Shown: piece by piece, positions 7,751-16,052 of the stretch | How positions within the stretch are numbered: the first letter of the stretch is position 1 | How the letters are laid out: each line of letters begins with the position of its first letter | Notes under the pieces: model-generated | Told to the model about the DNA's origin: nothing | The model's input: only the letters and a program-made list of their open reading frames with translations | The model's database searches: none | From: Phycisphaerales bacterium | GTDB taxonomy: Bacteria > Planctomycetota > Phycisphaerae > Phycisphaerales > UBA1924 | Direction: 5' to 3' | Length of the DNA stretch: 64,000 nt | Assembly (NCBI GenBank): GCA_029260345.1 | Contig: JAJDDK010000005.1 | Coordinates: 248,001 to 312,000 of the forward strand | Translations under genes and position numbers: made by a program

Positions 7751-9373
7751 TTATTCGCTGGGCGTGCTCCAGTTCGCAAGGAGTGACGCCAGATCGGCGC
7801 CGTTCACTTTGCCATCGCCCGTGAGATCCGCAGGCGCACCCGTCGAGAAGGTCCAGACGCCTGAATCACTCATCGTTGAGCCCGTCGGGTTCGCCGCGGT
7901 GACGGTCCAGTGGTAGGTCGTGTTTGGCTGAAGAATTCCGGCAGGGACGGTGTAACTCGAGTGGATGAGTCCTGCGGCTTCAGAGACGACTTCCGTCAAC
8001 GCGGCATCGGTCGCGATCACCACGGTGTACGTGTGATGGAACGCAGCGGAGTCGGACCAGTCCAGCGCGGCGATCGTGCCCGGCCAGAAACTGGACGCGC
8101 CGGGCACCGGCAGCCCGACCTCGCCGTCGGCGGGCGTTAGGAGCTGGAAGGGGTCCGGCGCCGCGATCGGTGTGAGGTTCGTGGCGGCGCCGACGAATCC
8201 CATCGCCAGCGCGATGACGACGTCCGGTGAGAGATCCTGGTTGACGTCCGTCATTCGGACCGCGCAGGCATTGAATCCGAACGTGATGTTGGAGTGGCTG
8301 AGGAAATCGCCCTCGTGGTTGATGAGAATTTCGATTCCACCATTGTTGGTCGCACGCAGGACGGCGAGGGTCAGGTCGAGGTCGCCATCGCCATCGATGT
8401 CGCTGATCGCGATGTCCAGCATGCTGCTTGCGCTGGGCGTCGTCGCGTCATAGCGCACCTCATCGAGGAATCCTGCGCCGTTGTTGTTGAACAGCACGGA
8501 GATATCCGGCTGGCGGTTGGCGACTGCGAGATCGATCCAGCCGTCGCCGTTAAGATCGCCTGCCTGGACTTCAGTTGAGAATATTCCGGTCGGCAGCGTC
8601 CCGGTCACAACAAACACGCCGGCGCCGTTGTTGGACAGAATCGTCACAAATCCCTGCAATTCCGATGACGGAGCGGTCCCCCCGGCGCAGGCAATGGCGA
8701 GGTCCAGATCGCCATCATTGTCAACATCGAACGCCGTCAACCCATGCGGCCCAGTGGCGGTCGGGAACGCGGCGCCCATCGAAAAACCAAAGCCGCCGAG
8801 GTTCATGAACACGGTCACCGTGTTGTCGGCGACATTGCTCGTGGCAATGTCCGGCAGCCCGTCTCCGTTCATGTCCGCGATCGTCAGTCCTGTGGGCATC
8901 GGCGTGGAAAGCGCCACGGCTTCGGCAAAGAAGCCATCGCCGATCCCTTGGAAGATGCGAATCAGGTTCACCGCCGAATGTTGACACGCGATGGCGAGAT
9001 CAAGGTGTCCGTCGCCATTGAGATCGGCCGTTTGGATGTCGCGCAACTCCCACTGAATTGTCGCCGGGGACGCCCCCTGAACGAATGTGCCATCGCCTTG
9101 TCCAATTCCGATGCTGAGGACGTGAAGATCGTTGTCGAGCGAGGCAACGTCGATGACGCCGTCTCCGTTGAAATCGCCGCACGCGATGCTGTTCAATGGA
9201 CTCGTATTGCCAAAACCGAGGTTGCTGCTTTGCATTCCTGCCAGTCCGGAAAAGGACATCGCATAGCTGGAGGGGGTGGCGACGCCGAGCAACAGGCACG
9301 CGCCGGTCACGACGAGGGCGCCGCGAATGTGAATGAGGTGGTGCGGGTGACGTTGATTTGTTTCGGGGTTCAT
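7751..9373 (-). CDS. secreted FG-GAP/VCBS repeat protein with dockerin-like C-terminus
   Basis: Exported protein of 540 residues. A signal peptide (hydrophobic ALVVTGACLLLGVA) is followed by at least six repeats with the calcium-binding pattern D.NGDG..D...A, typical of FG-GAP/VCBS beta-propellers (for example ACGDFNGDGVIDVAS, TADLNGDGHLDLAIA). A fibronectin-like segment (residues about 405-510) comes next. The C-terminus is DLTGDGKVNGADLASLLANW, a dockerin-type calcium loop that ends many secreted Phycisphaerae proteins. The role is probably extracellular binding or surface attachment; no catalytic motif is visible. It is transcribed divergently from the sigma factor at 9573. A second protein of the same design is at 40674-42008. 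Confidence 0.85.
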   Translation of the reverse strand: MNPETNQRHPHHLIHIRGALVVTGACLLLGVATPSSYAMSFSGLAGMQSSNLGFGNTSPLNSIACGDFNGDGVIDVASLDNDLHVLSIGIGQGDGTFVQGASPATIQWELRDIQTADLNGDGHLDLAIACQHSAVNLIRIFQGIGDGFFAEAVALSTPMPTGLTIADMNGDGLPDIATSNVADNTVTVFMNLGGFGFSMGAAFPTATGPHGLTAFDVDNDGDLDLAIACAGGTAPSSELQGFVTILSNNGAGVFVVTGTLPTGIFSTEVQAGDLNGDGWIDLAVANRQPDISVLFNNNGAGFLDEVRYDATTPSASSMLDIAISDIDGDGDLDLTLAVLRATNNGGIEILINHEGDFLSHSNITFGFNACAVRMTDVNQDLSPDVVIALAMGFVGAATNLTPIAAPDPFQLLTPADGEVGLPVPGASSFWPGTIAALDWSDSAAFHHTYTVVIATDAALTEVVSEAAGLIHSSYTVPAGILQPNTTYHWTVTAANPTGSTMSDSGVWTFSTGAPADLTGDGKVNGADLASLLANWSTPSE

Positions 9374-9572
9374 GATGGGCTCCGTTTGCCGGAATACGCT
9401 GGGTCGCGGGGCCCGTCGCCCCTCGCTCGTAGCTCAATCCGAAAGCCCCTTGCGTTGACCGACATGGGTTCTGCGAAAAACGTTGATTCAGGGGGTTCGG
9501 CCGGGCGATAGAGAGCGGCCGGTCGTATCTTGAAGCGGGTGGCGGACGCCCATTCCCAGCAGAGGACGGCGC

Positions 9573-10166
9573 TTGACGGATCCAACCGCGAACGTGACGC
9601 AGATCCTTGAGGCGATCGGCGCCGGCGACCGGCACGCCGCCGAGGCGCTGTTGCCCGCTGTGTATGACGAATTGCGGGCGCTGGCTCAGGCACGCATGGC
9701 GAAAACGCCTCCCGGCAACACATTGCAGCCCACAGCGTTGGTGCACGAGGCGTATTTGCGCGTCGTCAAAGAGGTCGATCCAATGTGGGACGGGCGCGGG
9801 CATTTCTTTGGCGCGGCGGCCCGAGCGATGCGTGACATTCTCGTCGATCAAGCGCGGCGCAAGGCGGCGATTAAGCATGGCGGCGATCGCAAGCGCGTCG
9901 ACGCCGAGTTTGTGGAATTACCGATCGACACTCCGGCGGAGGACATGCTCGCACTGAATGAAGCGCTCGAGCGATTGGAAGCCGATGACCCCGTCAATCA
10001 TCAGGTTGTGATGCTGCGCTTCTTCGCTGGGTTGTCCGCAGCGCAGACCGCGGATGTGATGGATGTCAGCGAACGCACGATTGAGCGGCGATGGCGCTAT
10101 GCGCGCGCACGATTGCACAAGGAGCTTGGTGATTCATTCACCAATCGCGAGGGGCGGGACGAATGA
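9573..10166 (+). CDS. ECF-type RNA polymerase sigma factor
   Basis: 197-residue sigma-70 family factor of the extracytoplasmic-function group seen mostly in planctomycetes and acidobacteria (TIGR02999-like). Region 2 includes LVHEAYLRVV and FFGAAARAMRDILVDQARRK. Region 4 ends with VVMLRFFAGLSAAQTADVMDVSERTIERRW, a helix-turn-helix for the -35 element. The start is TTG, with GAGGA 6-10 bases upstream. The stop overlaps the start of the kinase gene by ATGA, so the two proteins are translationally coupled and probably functionally linked. A paralogous pair lies at 59269-62366. No anti-sigma factor gene is adjacent, so control may be through the kinase. Confidence 0.92.
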   Translation: MTDPTANVTQILEAIGAGDRHAAEALLPAVYDELRALAQARMAKTPPGNTLQPTALVHEAYLRVVKEVDPMWDGRGHFFGAAARAMRDILVDQARRKAAIKHGGDRKRVDAEFVELPIDTPAEDMLALNEALERLEADDPVNHQVVMLRFFAGLSAAQTADVMDVSERTIERRWRYARARLHKELGDSFTNREGRDE

Positions 10167-12784
10167 CCAGCCCCGACCCCAAGCGCGTTGAGGAAATTTT
10201 TTCCGGAGCGATCGAGCTGCCGCCGGGCGAACGGGCGGCGTACCTGGAAGAAGCCTGCGCCGGTGACGCTGGCCTCCGCCGAGAGGTCGACGATCTGCTT
10301 GCACACGACGAGCAGGCGTCCACACGATTTCTTGGCGGACGAGGCGACGCGCCGGACTTCGCGCCGGGCGAACATGTCGGTGACATCGTCGGCCGCTACC
10401 GGCTTGATGAAGTGATTGGTGAGGGCGGCTTCGGCGTGGTGTATCGCGCGCATCAATCAGCGCCGGTGCAGCGCGACGTCGCACTCAAAATTATCAAAGT
10501 TGGCATGGACACGCGGCGTGTCGTCGCTCGTTTTGAAATGGAACGTCAGACGCTGGCGCAGTTCAGCCATCCGAACACGACGCGCGTCCTAGACGCCGGC
10601 AGCACCGATCGTGGACGACCGTATTTCGTGATGGAGCTGGTCGAAGGCGAACCGATCACGAAGTATTGTGAACGCAACGATCTTTCGGTCGAAGATCGCC
10701 TCGCGCTATTCCTGCAAACCTGCGCCGCCGTGCAGCACGCGCACCAGCGCGCCATCATTCACCGCGATATCAAGCCGTCCAATGTGTTGGTGGAGCGCAT
10801 CGATGGCGAGCCTTCAGTGAAGGTGATCGACTTCGGGATTGCACGAGCGCTCGATCAGGACGATTCGCCGCAGTCAATGGTGACGTTGCGCGGCGCTGTC
10901 ATCGGCACGCCGGAGTACATGAGCCCCGAGCAAGCCGCGGGCGAAGCGCTCGATACACGGACCGATGTGTATTCCCTGGGTGTGTTGCTCTATGAATTGC
11001 TTGCCGGCGCCCATCCGTTTGCGGAGCAATTGTCAAAGTCGCACGACGTGACGGAGCGGCTTCGTTTGGTGCGCGAAGTGGATCCGCCGCGACCGAGCAC
11101 ACGGATGGGCGGCGAAGACAGCGACACAGCGCTGGGTTCGTCGAATGGTCGCCGGCGGGCGTTGCGCGGCGATCTGGACTGGATCGTCATGCGCGCCCTG
11201 GAGAAGGACCCCGCTCGACGCTACGCCTCGGTTGGCGAATTGGCGGATGACCTGCGGCGCCATCAGAACAATGAGCCCGTTGTCGCCGGTCCGCCGGGGC
11301 GCACCTATCGCATGAGAAAGTTCGTGCGCCGTCATCGCGTCGGCGTGGTCGCAGGGTCGTTCGTCGCGGCGGCGCTGGCGCTTGGGATGGTCGGATTGTT
11401 CGTCGGACTTGCGCAGGCGCGCATTGAAGCGGAGCGGGCCCGCCGAGAAGCGACACGAGCGACACAGGTCGCGACGCTTTTAAAGGATCTGTTCGAGGGC
11501 GTGAATCCCGCGGTGACGCGCGGGCGCGAGGCGCCGGTGCTGCGCGAAATCCTCGCCGCGGCGTCAGAGCGGATCGAACACTCGCTCGCCGACGAGCCGC
11601 TCGTCGAGGCCGAATTGCGCGGCACCATCGGCCAGACACAGATCGCCATCGGCGAGTTTGACGCCGCCCGCGCGAATTTCCGCATCGCGCATCAGGTGCG
11701 GCTTGCAAAGCTCGGCGCCGAGCACCCCGACACGCTCAGCGCGGCGCAGGGCGTTGCATCGGCCATGAATTACCTGGGTTTGCACGATGATGCGGCGGCG
11801 TTTCTTGAAAACGCGCTTGCGCCATGGCGCCGCTCGCAAAATCGTGTCGCAGGGGACATCAGCGCGGAACTGCATTCGCTCGCGTCCATCTACCGCGAGC
11901 AGGGAAAGTACGAACGTGCAATGGCGACGATGCGCGAATCGCTCGAGGCGCACATTGCCTCGGATGGACCGGAGGCGCCGACGACGCTGCGCGTGCGGCA
12001 CGACATCGCCGCGATGCACACGCGTTTGGAGCAATACGAGCAAGCCGAACAATTGCATCGTGAGGTCTATGAAACGCGGCTGGAAACGCTTGGCGAAGAT
12101 CACCCGGACACGCTGTACTCCATGAATTCGCTGGCGTATCTGTACGGCTCGCTCGGGCGGTTCGAAGAAGGTGAGCCGTTCTATCGCAAGACGCTTGAAG
12201 GGCGCCGGCGCGTGCTCGGTGAGACGCATCCCGAGACGCTCACCTCCATCAACAATCTTGCGTTTTTGTATGCGCGGATGGGGCGGTTGTCGGAGGCGGA
12301 GGCGCTGTTCCTCGAAGCGCTTGAGAAGCAGAAAACGCAACTCGGCGCCGCGCATCCGCTGACGCTGTTGTCGATGAACAACATCGGGACCGTGCTGTCC
12401 ATGCAAGGGCGGCACGATGAGGCGAGCCCATTCCTGATCGACGCCTACGAGGGTCGGCGCGAAACGCTCGGCGCCGATCATCACTACACGCTCTTCAGCG
12501 CGCATCGCCTTGGCGAGAACCGGCGCGACATGGGTCTTATGGCGGAAGCCGCTGACTACTTCCGCGTCGCGGCGGAGGGACGCCGGCGCACACTCGGCTT
12601 AACGCACGCGGACACGCTCGCGTCGATCGAGGGGTACGCGAAGGCGTTGGCGGCGGACGGACGCTCCGCCGAAGCGAGGGTGATGATAGAGCGGCACCTG
12701 GCGAATATCCCTGTCGACAACGAATCATTGGGGACAGCGCGCAATCGTTTGCAGGCGGAGCTAGAGGCACACAGGAGACCGTGA
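10163..12784 (+). CDS. transmembrane Ser/Thr protein kinase with TPR domain
   Basis: Hanks-type kinase of 873 residues. Glycine loop GEGGFG 86-91, ATP lysine K109, catalytic HRDIKPSN from H200, DFG 223-225, and activation segment GTPEYMSPEQ. One membrane helix (about residues 388-412) separates the cytoplasmic kinase from a C-terminal half of repeated kinesin-light-chain-type TPRs (ALFLEALEKQKTQLGAAHPLT and relatives) for protein contacts. The first 60 residues (RVEEIFSGAIELP...LRREVDDLLAHD) form the conserved N-terminal segment of this planctomycete family. It overlaps the sigma factor gene by 4 bases, so the sigma factor or its regulator is the likely partner, by inference. Confidence 0.92.
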   Translation: MTSPDPKRVEEIFSGAIELPPGERAAYLEEACAGDAGLRREVDDLLAHDEQASTRFLGGRGDAPDFAPGEHVGDIVGRYRLDEVIGEGGFGVVYRAHQSAPVQRDVALKIIKVGMDTRRVVARFEMERQTLAQFSHPNTTRVLDAGSTDRGRPYFVMELVEGEPITKYCERNDLSVEDRLALFLQTCAAVQHAHQRAIIHRDIKPSNVLVERIDGEPSVKVIDFGIARALDQDDSPQSMVTLRGAVIGTPEYMSPEQAAGEALDTRTDVYSLGVLLYELLAGAHPFAEQLSKSHDVTERLRLVREVDPPRPSTRMGGEDSDTALGSSNGRRRALRGDLDWIVMRALEKDPARRYASVGELADDLRRHQNNEPVVAGPPGRTYRMRKFVRRHRVGVVAGSFVAAALALGMVGLFVGLAQARIEAERARREATRATQVATLLKDLFEGVNPAVTRGREAPVLREILAAASERIEHSLADEPLVEAELRGTIGQTQIAIGEFDAARANFRIAHQVRLAKLGAEHPDTLSAAQGVASAMNYLGLHDDAAAFLENALAPWRRSQNRVAGDISAELHSLASIYREQGKYERAMATMRESLEAHIASDGPEAPTTLRVRHDIAAMHTRLEQYEQAEQLHREVYETRLETLGEDHPDTLYSMNSLAYLYGSLGRFEEGEPFYRKTLEGRRRVLGETHPETLTSINNLAFLYARMGRLSEAEALFLEALEKQKTQLGAAHPLTLLSMNNIGTVLSMQGRHDEASPFLIDAYEGRRETLGADHHYTLFSAHRLGENRRDMGLMAEAADYFRVAAEGRRRTLGLTHADTLASIEGYAKALAADGRSAEARVMIERHLANIPVDNESLGTARNRLQAELEAHRRP

Positions 12785-12878
12785 CTTTACGACAACGGGC
12801 CCACGGACTATTCGCTGTTCCAATGGGAATCATCGATTGTCGCTCGTCAGGTGAAGTTCAAAGACTGCTTCGAAGGCA

Positions 12879-13403
12879 TTAGTCTGGCGGCCTCCATTCA
12901 TACTGGCCTCCGAGATCAGTCAGCATTGAGAAGGTATCCCTGAACGGCACATTGAACTGCATACAGACATCGGGTAGTAGAATCCGGTTCCGTGATTCAG
13001 GCCGAGGTTGTTCGTTCGTCACGACCGTGACATCGTGGACCATCGCATACGCCACAAGCCAGCCGTCGGCTTCGGTCGCGAATTTCGCCTTCGCTTGATC
13101 GAAGTACTGCGCATTGCGCTGCACCCATAGCATGACTTGGCCGAAGGCATCCGTAACCGCGTCGTCATCCGTACCCACGAAGAACTCTGCTGGCACCTGC
13201 TCCTTGACCCACAAGACGAGGTCTTCCGTCTTTCGCCCGGCGAGCAATTCGCCTTTGACTCGGTCAATGCTGAGCACGTGACCATTATTGTGGTGGTGGA
13301 TCAGGCTGTCCCAAAATCCGGGGCAAATCGCGAAGGCGTAATACTTGTTCTTCGCTGCAATAAACACGTCTGAATCCAGCACATTGGGGCAGTCCGTGCT
13401 CAT
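12879..13403 (-). CDS. DUF4411 PIN-like protein (putative ribonuclease toxin)
   Basis: 174 residues resembling the DUF4411 family, which is predicted to have a PIN nuclease fold. Acidic residues in the expected places are visible: VLDSDVFI near the N-terminus, then an internal KGEL, ADGWLVAYA with an Asp, and VVTNE followed by RILLPDVC. Its ATG overlaps the stop of the upstream XRE/ImmA-IrrE gene (ATGA), so the two are one translation unit. PIN-like proteins paired with an XRE-metallopeptidase are commonly interpreted as toxin-antitoxin-like or stress modules; that role here is inference. Nothing suggests truncation. Confidence 0.75.
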   Translation of the reverse strand: MSTDCPNVLDSDVFIAAKNKYYAFAICPGFWDSLIHHHNNGHVLSIDRVKGELLAGRKTEDLVLWVKEQVPAEFFVGTDDDAVTDAFGQVMLWVQRNAQYFDQAKAKFATEADGWLVAYAMVHDVTVVTNEQPRPESRNRILLPDVCMQFNVPFRDTFSMLTDLGGQYEWRPPD

Positions 13404-14539
13404 GGGAGACTGACCCCCAGCCGCGCCGCGTACTGCTGGAATGCGCCCCCCCGAAGGTCGGTGAGGTCGTACGCCTCTTTGAAGCTCAGGCGACCCTCTT
13501 TGGCGGCACGGATGGCGTGTGTCGCAAACAACTCACCTACCCGAGTATTCTGATTGTTGTAGAAGTCACCGCCACCCGCCCCAGCGCGGCGCCCGTGCTC
13601 TCGCGCGATGTAGGTGTCATAGAACTCGAAAAACGTTTCCCGTCCCACTAAGCGAAGATCCATCGCGCGACGTCCCGCCACGATGGGGCTGACCTTGAAT
13701 CGCCGCGCGATGGCTTCGAAGGGCGACTGCATACGGCGGACATCGCGCCAGATCGTCTTAAGCGATTGCGCTGGGACGAGAAACTCGGCGGCGGCCTTGT
13801 CGCACCACGCTTCGATGTCCAGCGACGACCGGACTGTCAGCCCGACATTCGTCAGTGCGCTCTCCCCGAGCCAGATGTGCGCTAGCTCATGGGCGAGCGT
13901 GAACATCTGAGCCGACTTGGCGTCAGCGCCGTTGACAAATACGAGCGGCGCATAGTCGTCGCTGAGCGCGAAGCCCCGGAATTCCCCGACACTCAGTTTT
14001 CGATGCGTGTTATTGCCCACCACGCCGTTGATGACCGCCATGACGTTTAAGTCTTCGATGACTCGCCGCAGCTCACCAACAGCCTCTTGCCATGTGCGCA
14101 CGTCCGCGGCCCATCCATCCGTCAGGCCGACCATTCGGCGCATCTCGCGCCCGATGTCTTCTGGGTTGTCTGCTTGGCTGGCGCTGCCAACGAAGTCCAG
14201 CGGTTCCGCTTCGCATTCCATCCGATCCTCTCGAAGCCACGCTTGCCGGCGCTGCATCGCATAGATCGTGTCGAGTAAGTCGGGGCTGGGCTGTTTGATC
14301 TCCAGATTGCGTATTGTTCGCAAATCCGGAATTGGAATGTTTTCTGTCGGTGGCTCTGGAAGAAAGAAGTATCCGATCGGTGCGTGCGTAGCGCGAGCGA
14401 AATTCTCCAGCTGGCGAAACGTTGGTTGGGACTCCTCGTTGAGCCATTCTTCCAGTCTGGGGAATCGGTTGCTCAACGCATCCGCCGCAAGGCCTGCACG
14501 TTCAATTGCCCAGTCGAGGAGCTCAGTTTTTACGCGCAC
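13400..14539 (-). CDS. XRE-type HTH / ImmA-IrrE metallopeptidase
   Basis: 379 residues. The N-terminal part (RVKTELLDWAIERAGLA...LEEWLNEESQPTFRQLENFARATHAPIGYFFL) is the helix-turn-helix domain typical of Xre-peptidase proteins. It is followed by a ImmA/IrrE (DUF955) domain with the zinc motif HELAHIWLG. Such proteins cleave partner repressors or act as the regulator of a neighbouring toxin. I chose GTG at 14537-14539. An ATT codon three residues earlier (14546-14548) has the better spaced ribosome site (GGAGGT, complement of 14554-14559). The gene is coupled by ATGA to the DUF4411 gene, and a methylase remnant lies head-to-head upstream. Confidence 0.85.
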   Translation of the reverse strand: MRVKTELLDWAIERAGLAADALSNRFPRLEEWLNEESQPTFRQLENFARATHAPIGYFFLPEPPTENIPIPDLRTIRNLEIKQPSPDLLDTIYAMQRRQAWLREDRMECEAEPLDFVGSASQADNPEDIGREMRRMVGLTDGWAADVRTWQEAVGELRRVIEDLNVMAVINGVVGNNTHRKLSVGEFRGFALSDDYAPLVFVNGADAKSAQMFTLAHELAHIWLGESALTNVGLTVRSSLDIEAWCDKAAAEFLVPAQSLKTIWRDVRRMQSPFEAIARRFKVSPIVAGRRAMDLRLVGRETFFEFYDTYIAREHGRRAGAGGGDFYNNQNTRVGELFATHAIRAAKEGRLSFKEAYDLTDLRGGAFQQYAARLGVSLP

Positions 14540-14571
14540 ACGACTAATGCGACACCTCCGAAGGGTACTGA

Positions 14572-14922
14572 ATGCCAATTCTACTTCGGTTCCAACGGGT
14601 CTTCTTGGCCAACTGCTGTCTGAGACTACAAAGGCCCGTCTGGGCATCGGAGAAAATGCTCGCACTCGCCGAGGCGTGCGATTTCACCGGTGGCAGCTTC
14701 AAGAAGGAATACGGCGGCCGTTTGAACAAGTGGGACGAGCGCGAGCGTGCGGAGCTGATGGCCCAGCTCGACGCGGCGTATTTCCATCTCTACGGCGTGA
14801 GCCGCGACGATGCGGAATACATTCTCTCAACGTTCAAAGGCATTCACACGCCGAGCGGTTTGTTTCCGGGATCGGTGACGACAGAGGAGCGGATCCTGGA
14901 GTTGTACGATGAATATTCCTAA
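14572..14922 (+). pseudogene. C-terminal remnant of an Eco57I-like DNA methylase/restriction protein
   Basis: Only the last part of a larger protein is present. The stretch WDERERAELMAQLDAAYFHL followed by YGVSRDDAEYILSTF, with ERILELYDEYS at the end, is the signature C-terminus of type IIG/Eco57I-like N6-adenine methylases (RAELDA.YAHLYGL.RD...YILDTF). The methylase and nuclease domains and any proper start are absent. The upstream end abuts the HTH/ImmA-IrrE gene, and no promoter or good ribosome site is seen. I read it as the stub of a restriction-modification system lost from this locus. Identification is from motif recall, not from a search. Confidence 0.7.
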
Positions 14923-14935
14923 GGATTGTGGGGGT

Positions 14936-15005
14936 GTGCCACTGCTTTCAAGCAGTGTCTTGTTGTGCATGCCGTTGTTCAACGGCACTGCTCAAGAGCA
15001 GTGGC
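14936..15005. repeat. family A palindromic repeat, dimer copy 2
   Basis: GTGCCACTGCTTTCAAGCAG (first half, slightly diverged centre) and CACTGCTCAAGAGCAGTGG (second half, 14986-15004), same 70-base spacing as at 6586-6655. It begins 14 bases after the methylase remnant. Confidence 0.85.
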
Positions 15006-15044
15006 ACGCGTGGGAATTGCGCCTGATTGGGTAAACATGCAAAT

Positions 15045-15096
15045 CCTTCTCCCATCGGGAGAAGGTGGCAACGCGCAGCGTTGACGGATGAGGGGA
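15045..15096. repeat. family C' repeat (CCTTCTCCC/GGGAGAAGG ... GATGAGGGG)
   Basis: Hairpin CCTTCTCCCATCGGGAGAAGG followed by TGGCAACGCGCAGCGTTGAC and GATGAGGGG. Same composition, in the opposite orientation, as 42881-42933; 43087-43140 is a third relative. Confidence 0.8.
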
Positions 15097-15126
15097 ATCC
15101 AGTGCAAAACAGTCGTGTTCAACGGC

Positions 15127-15161
15127 GCCGTGGTCTTGACTGTCCTTCAGTCAAGGCCGCG
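15127..15161. repeat. family B repeat, single copy
   Basis: GCCGTGGTCTTGACTGTCC then TTCAGTCAAGGCCGCG; nearly identical to 6667-6700. Confidence 0.8.
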
Positions 15162-15210
15162 ACTGGGCGCACAATTTCATCAATGACGCAAAGGAATCTT
15201 TGTTCACTCA

Positions 15211-15251
15211 ACCCCCTCACCCCGGCCCTCTCCCGGGGGAGAGGGAGGAGG
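15211..15251. repeat. family C repeat
   Basis: CCCCCTCACCCCGGCCC then TCTCCCGGGGGAGAGGGAGG, nearly identical to 6783-6820, 4.4 kb... 8.4 kb away on the other side of the sigma/kinase and defence genes. Confidence 0.85.
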
Positions 15252-15272
15252 AATTGTTATACAGCTCAACGG

Positions 15273-15291
15273 CACTGCTCAAGAGCAGTGG
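15273..15291. repeat. family A repeat, single copy
   Basis: CACTGCTCAAGAGCAGTGG, preceded by AACGG exactly as in the dimer copy at 14981-15004. Confidence 0.85.
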
Positions 15292-15323
15292 CACACTGAC
15301 AGAGCGAATGGGATCAGGGGTGG

Positions 15324-15347
15324 CATGCCCACGTCTGCGTGGGCATG
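15324..15347. repeat. family D palindrome (CATGCCCACG/CGTGGGCATG)
   Basis: Perfect 10-base arms CATGCCCACG and CGTGGGCATG around TCTG. A degenerate copy with the reverse-type centre CAGT is at 43149-43172. With families A, B and C it fills the 515-base stretch 14923-15437, which has no credible gene. Confidence 0.75.
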
Positions 15348-15437
15348 GTTGAGCGATGAAATCAAGTGCAATTTCAGTTCGAGAACCGCACTTCGAAATA
15401 CGCTGCCGCGACCCCGCGCTGGCGCTTGGGGCTCTGG

Positions 15438-16052
15438 TTAATACCGGCGCATCACGCCGCGCACCACGCCTTGCACGGTGCACTGCCGCACGCGGATGGG
15501 TTCGAAGGCAGGGTTGGCGGGTTGCAGGCGAATGTGGTCCTTCTCTTTGAAGAAAGTCTTGAGCGTTGTTGAACCGTCCGGCAGGAGCGCGACGACGCGA
15601 TCGCCGTTGCGGGCAATCTCGGTGCGTTCGATGATGACGTAATCCCCTTCGAGGATGCCTTCGTCGCGCATGGAGTCGCCTTCGACACGCAGCGCAAACG
15701 AGCCGGCGTTCTTGCCGGCTTGCGGGCCGAACAGCGCGGAGACGTCAAGCTCATCGCGGTCTTCGAGCTTCTCGATGGGCAGGCCCGCGGCGATCTTGCC
15801 GACGAGCGGAAACCGGAGCGGCGCCTCTTCGTCAGGGAGCGGCATGCCCTTGGCGATCGTCAAAGAGCGCGCCTTGTTGCGTTCGCGCTGCAGCACGCCG
15901 CGCTTGACCAGCGTTTCGACGTGTTCGAACGCGGTGACCTTGCTGATGCCGAGAGCGTCGGCGATCTCCTGCATGGTCGGGGAATAGCCCCGCTGAATGC
16001 GGCTGTCCCGCACGTGCTGAAGAATGGTGAGCTGCTTCGGGGTGAGATTCAT
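15438..16052 (-). CDS. lexA: LexA repressor
   Basis: SOS-response transcriptional repressor with self-cleaving peptidase (S24), 204 residues. The N-terminal winged helix MNLTPKQLTILQHVRDSRIQ leads into SPTMQEIADALGISKVTAFE, with EHVETL as recognition helix. The autoproteolysis site is A89-G90 in KIAAGLP. Catalytic serine S127 lies in GDSM, and lysine K165 in TTLKTF. The start is the ATG at 16052, where family similarity begins; the upstream open extension does not resemble LexA. DNA-damage activated RecA triggers cleavage. dprA lies upstream on the same strand after a 775-base gap, and nfo in this window is a plausible repair partner but no operator was identified. Confidence 0.95.
   Translation of the reverse strand: MNLTPKQLTILQHVRDSRIQRGYSPTMQEIADALGISKVTAFEHVETLVKRGVLQRERNKARSLTIAKGMPLPDEEAPLRFPLVGKIAAGLPIEKLEDRDELDVSALFGPQAGKNAGSFALRVEGDSMRDEGILEGDYVIIERTEIARNGDRVVALLPDGSTTLKTFFKEKDHIRLQPANPAFEPIRVRQCTVQGVVRGVMRRY

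Noticed and set aside
12879-14922. Prophage or integrative element
   Set aside because: No integrase, transposase, attachment repeat or phage structural gene is visible; the two nearest tRNAs are more than 29 kb away.
14923-15437. CRISPR array
   Set aside because: The repeats here are several different palindromes with irregular spacing and no unique spacers of constant length; no cas genes are in the window.
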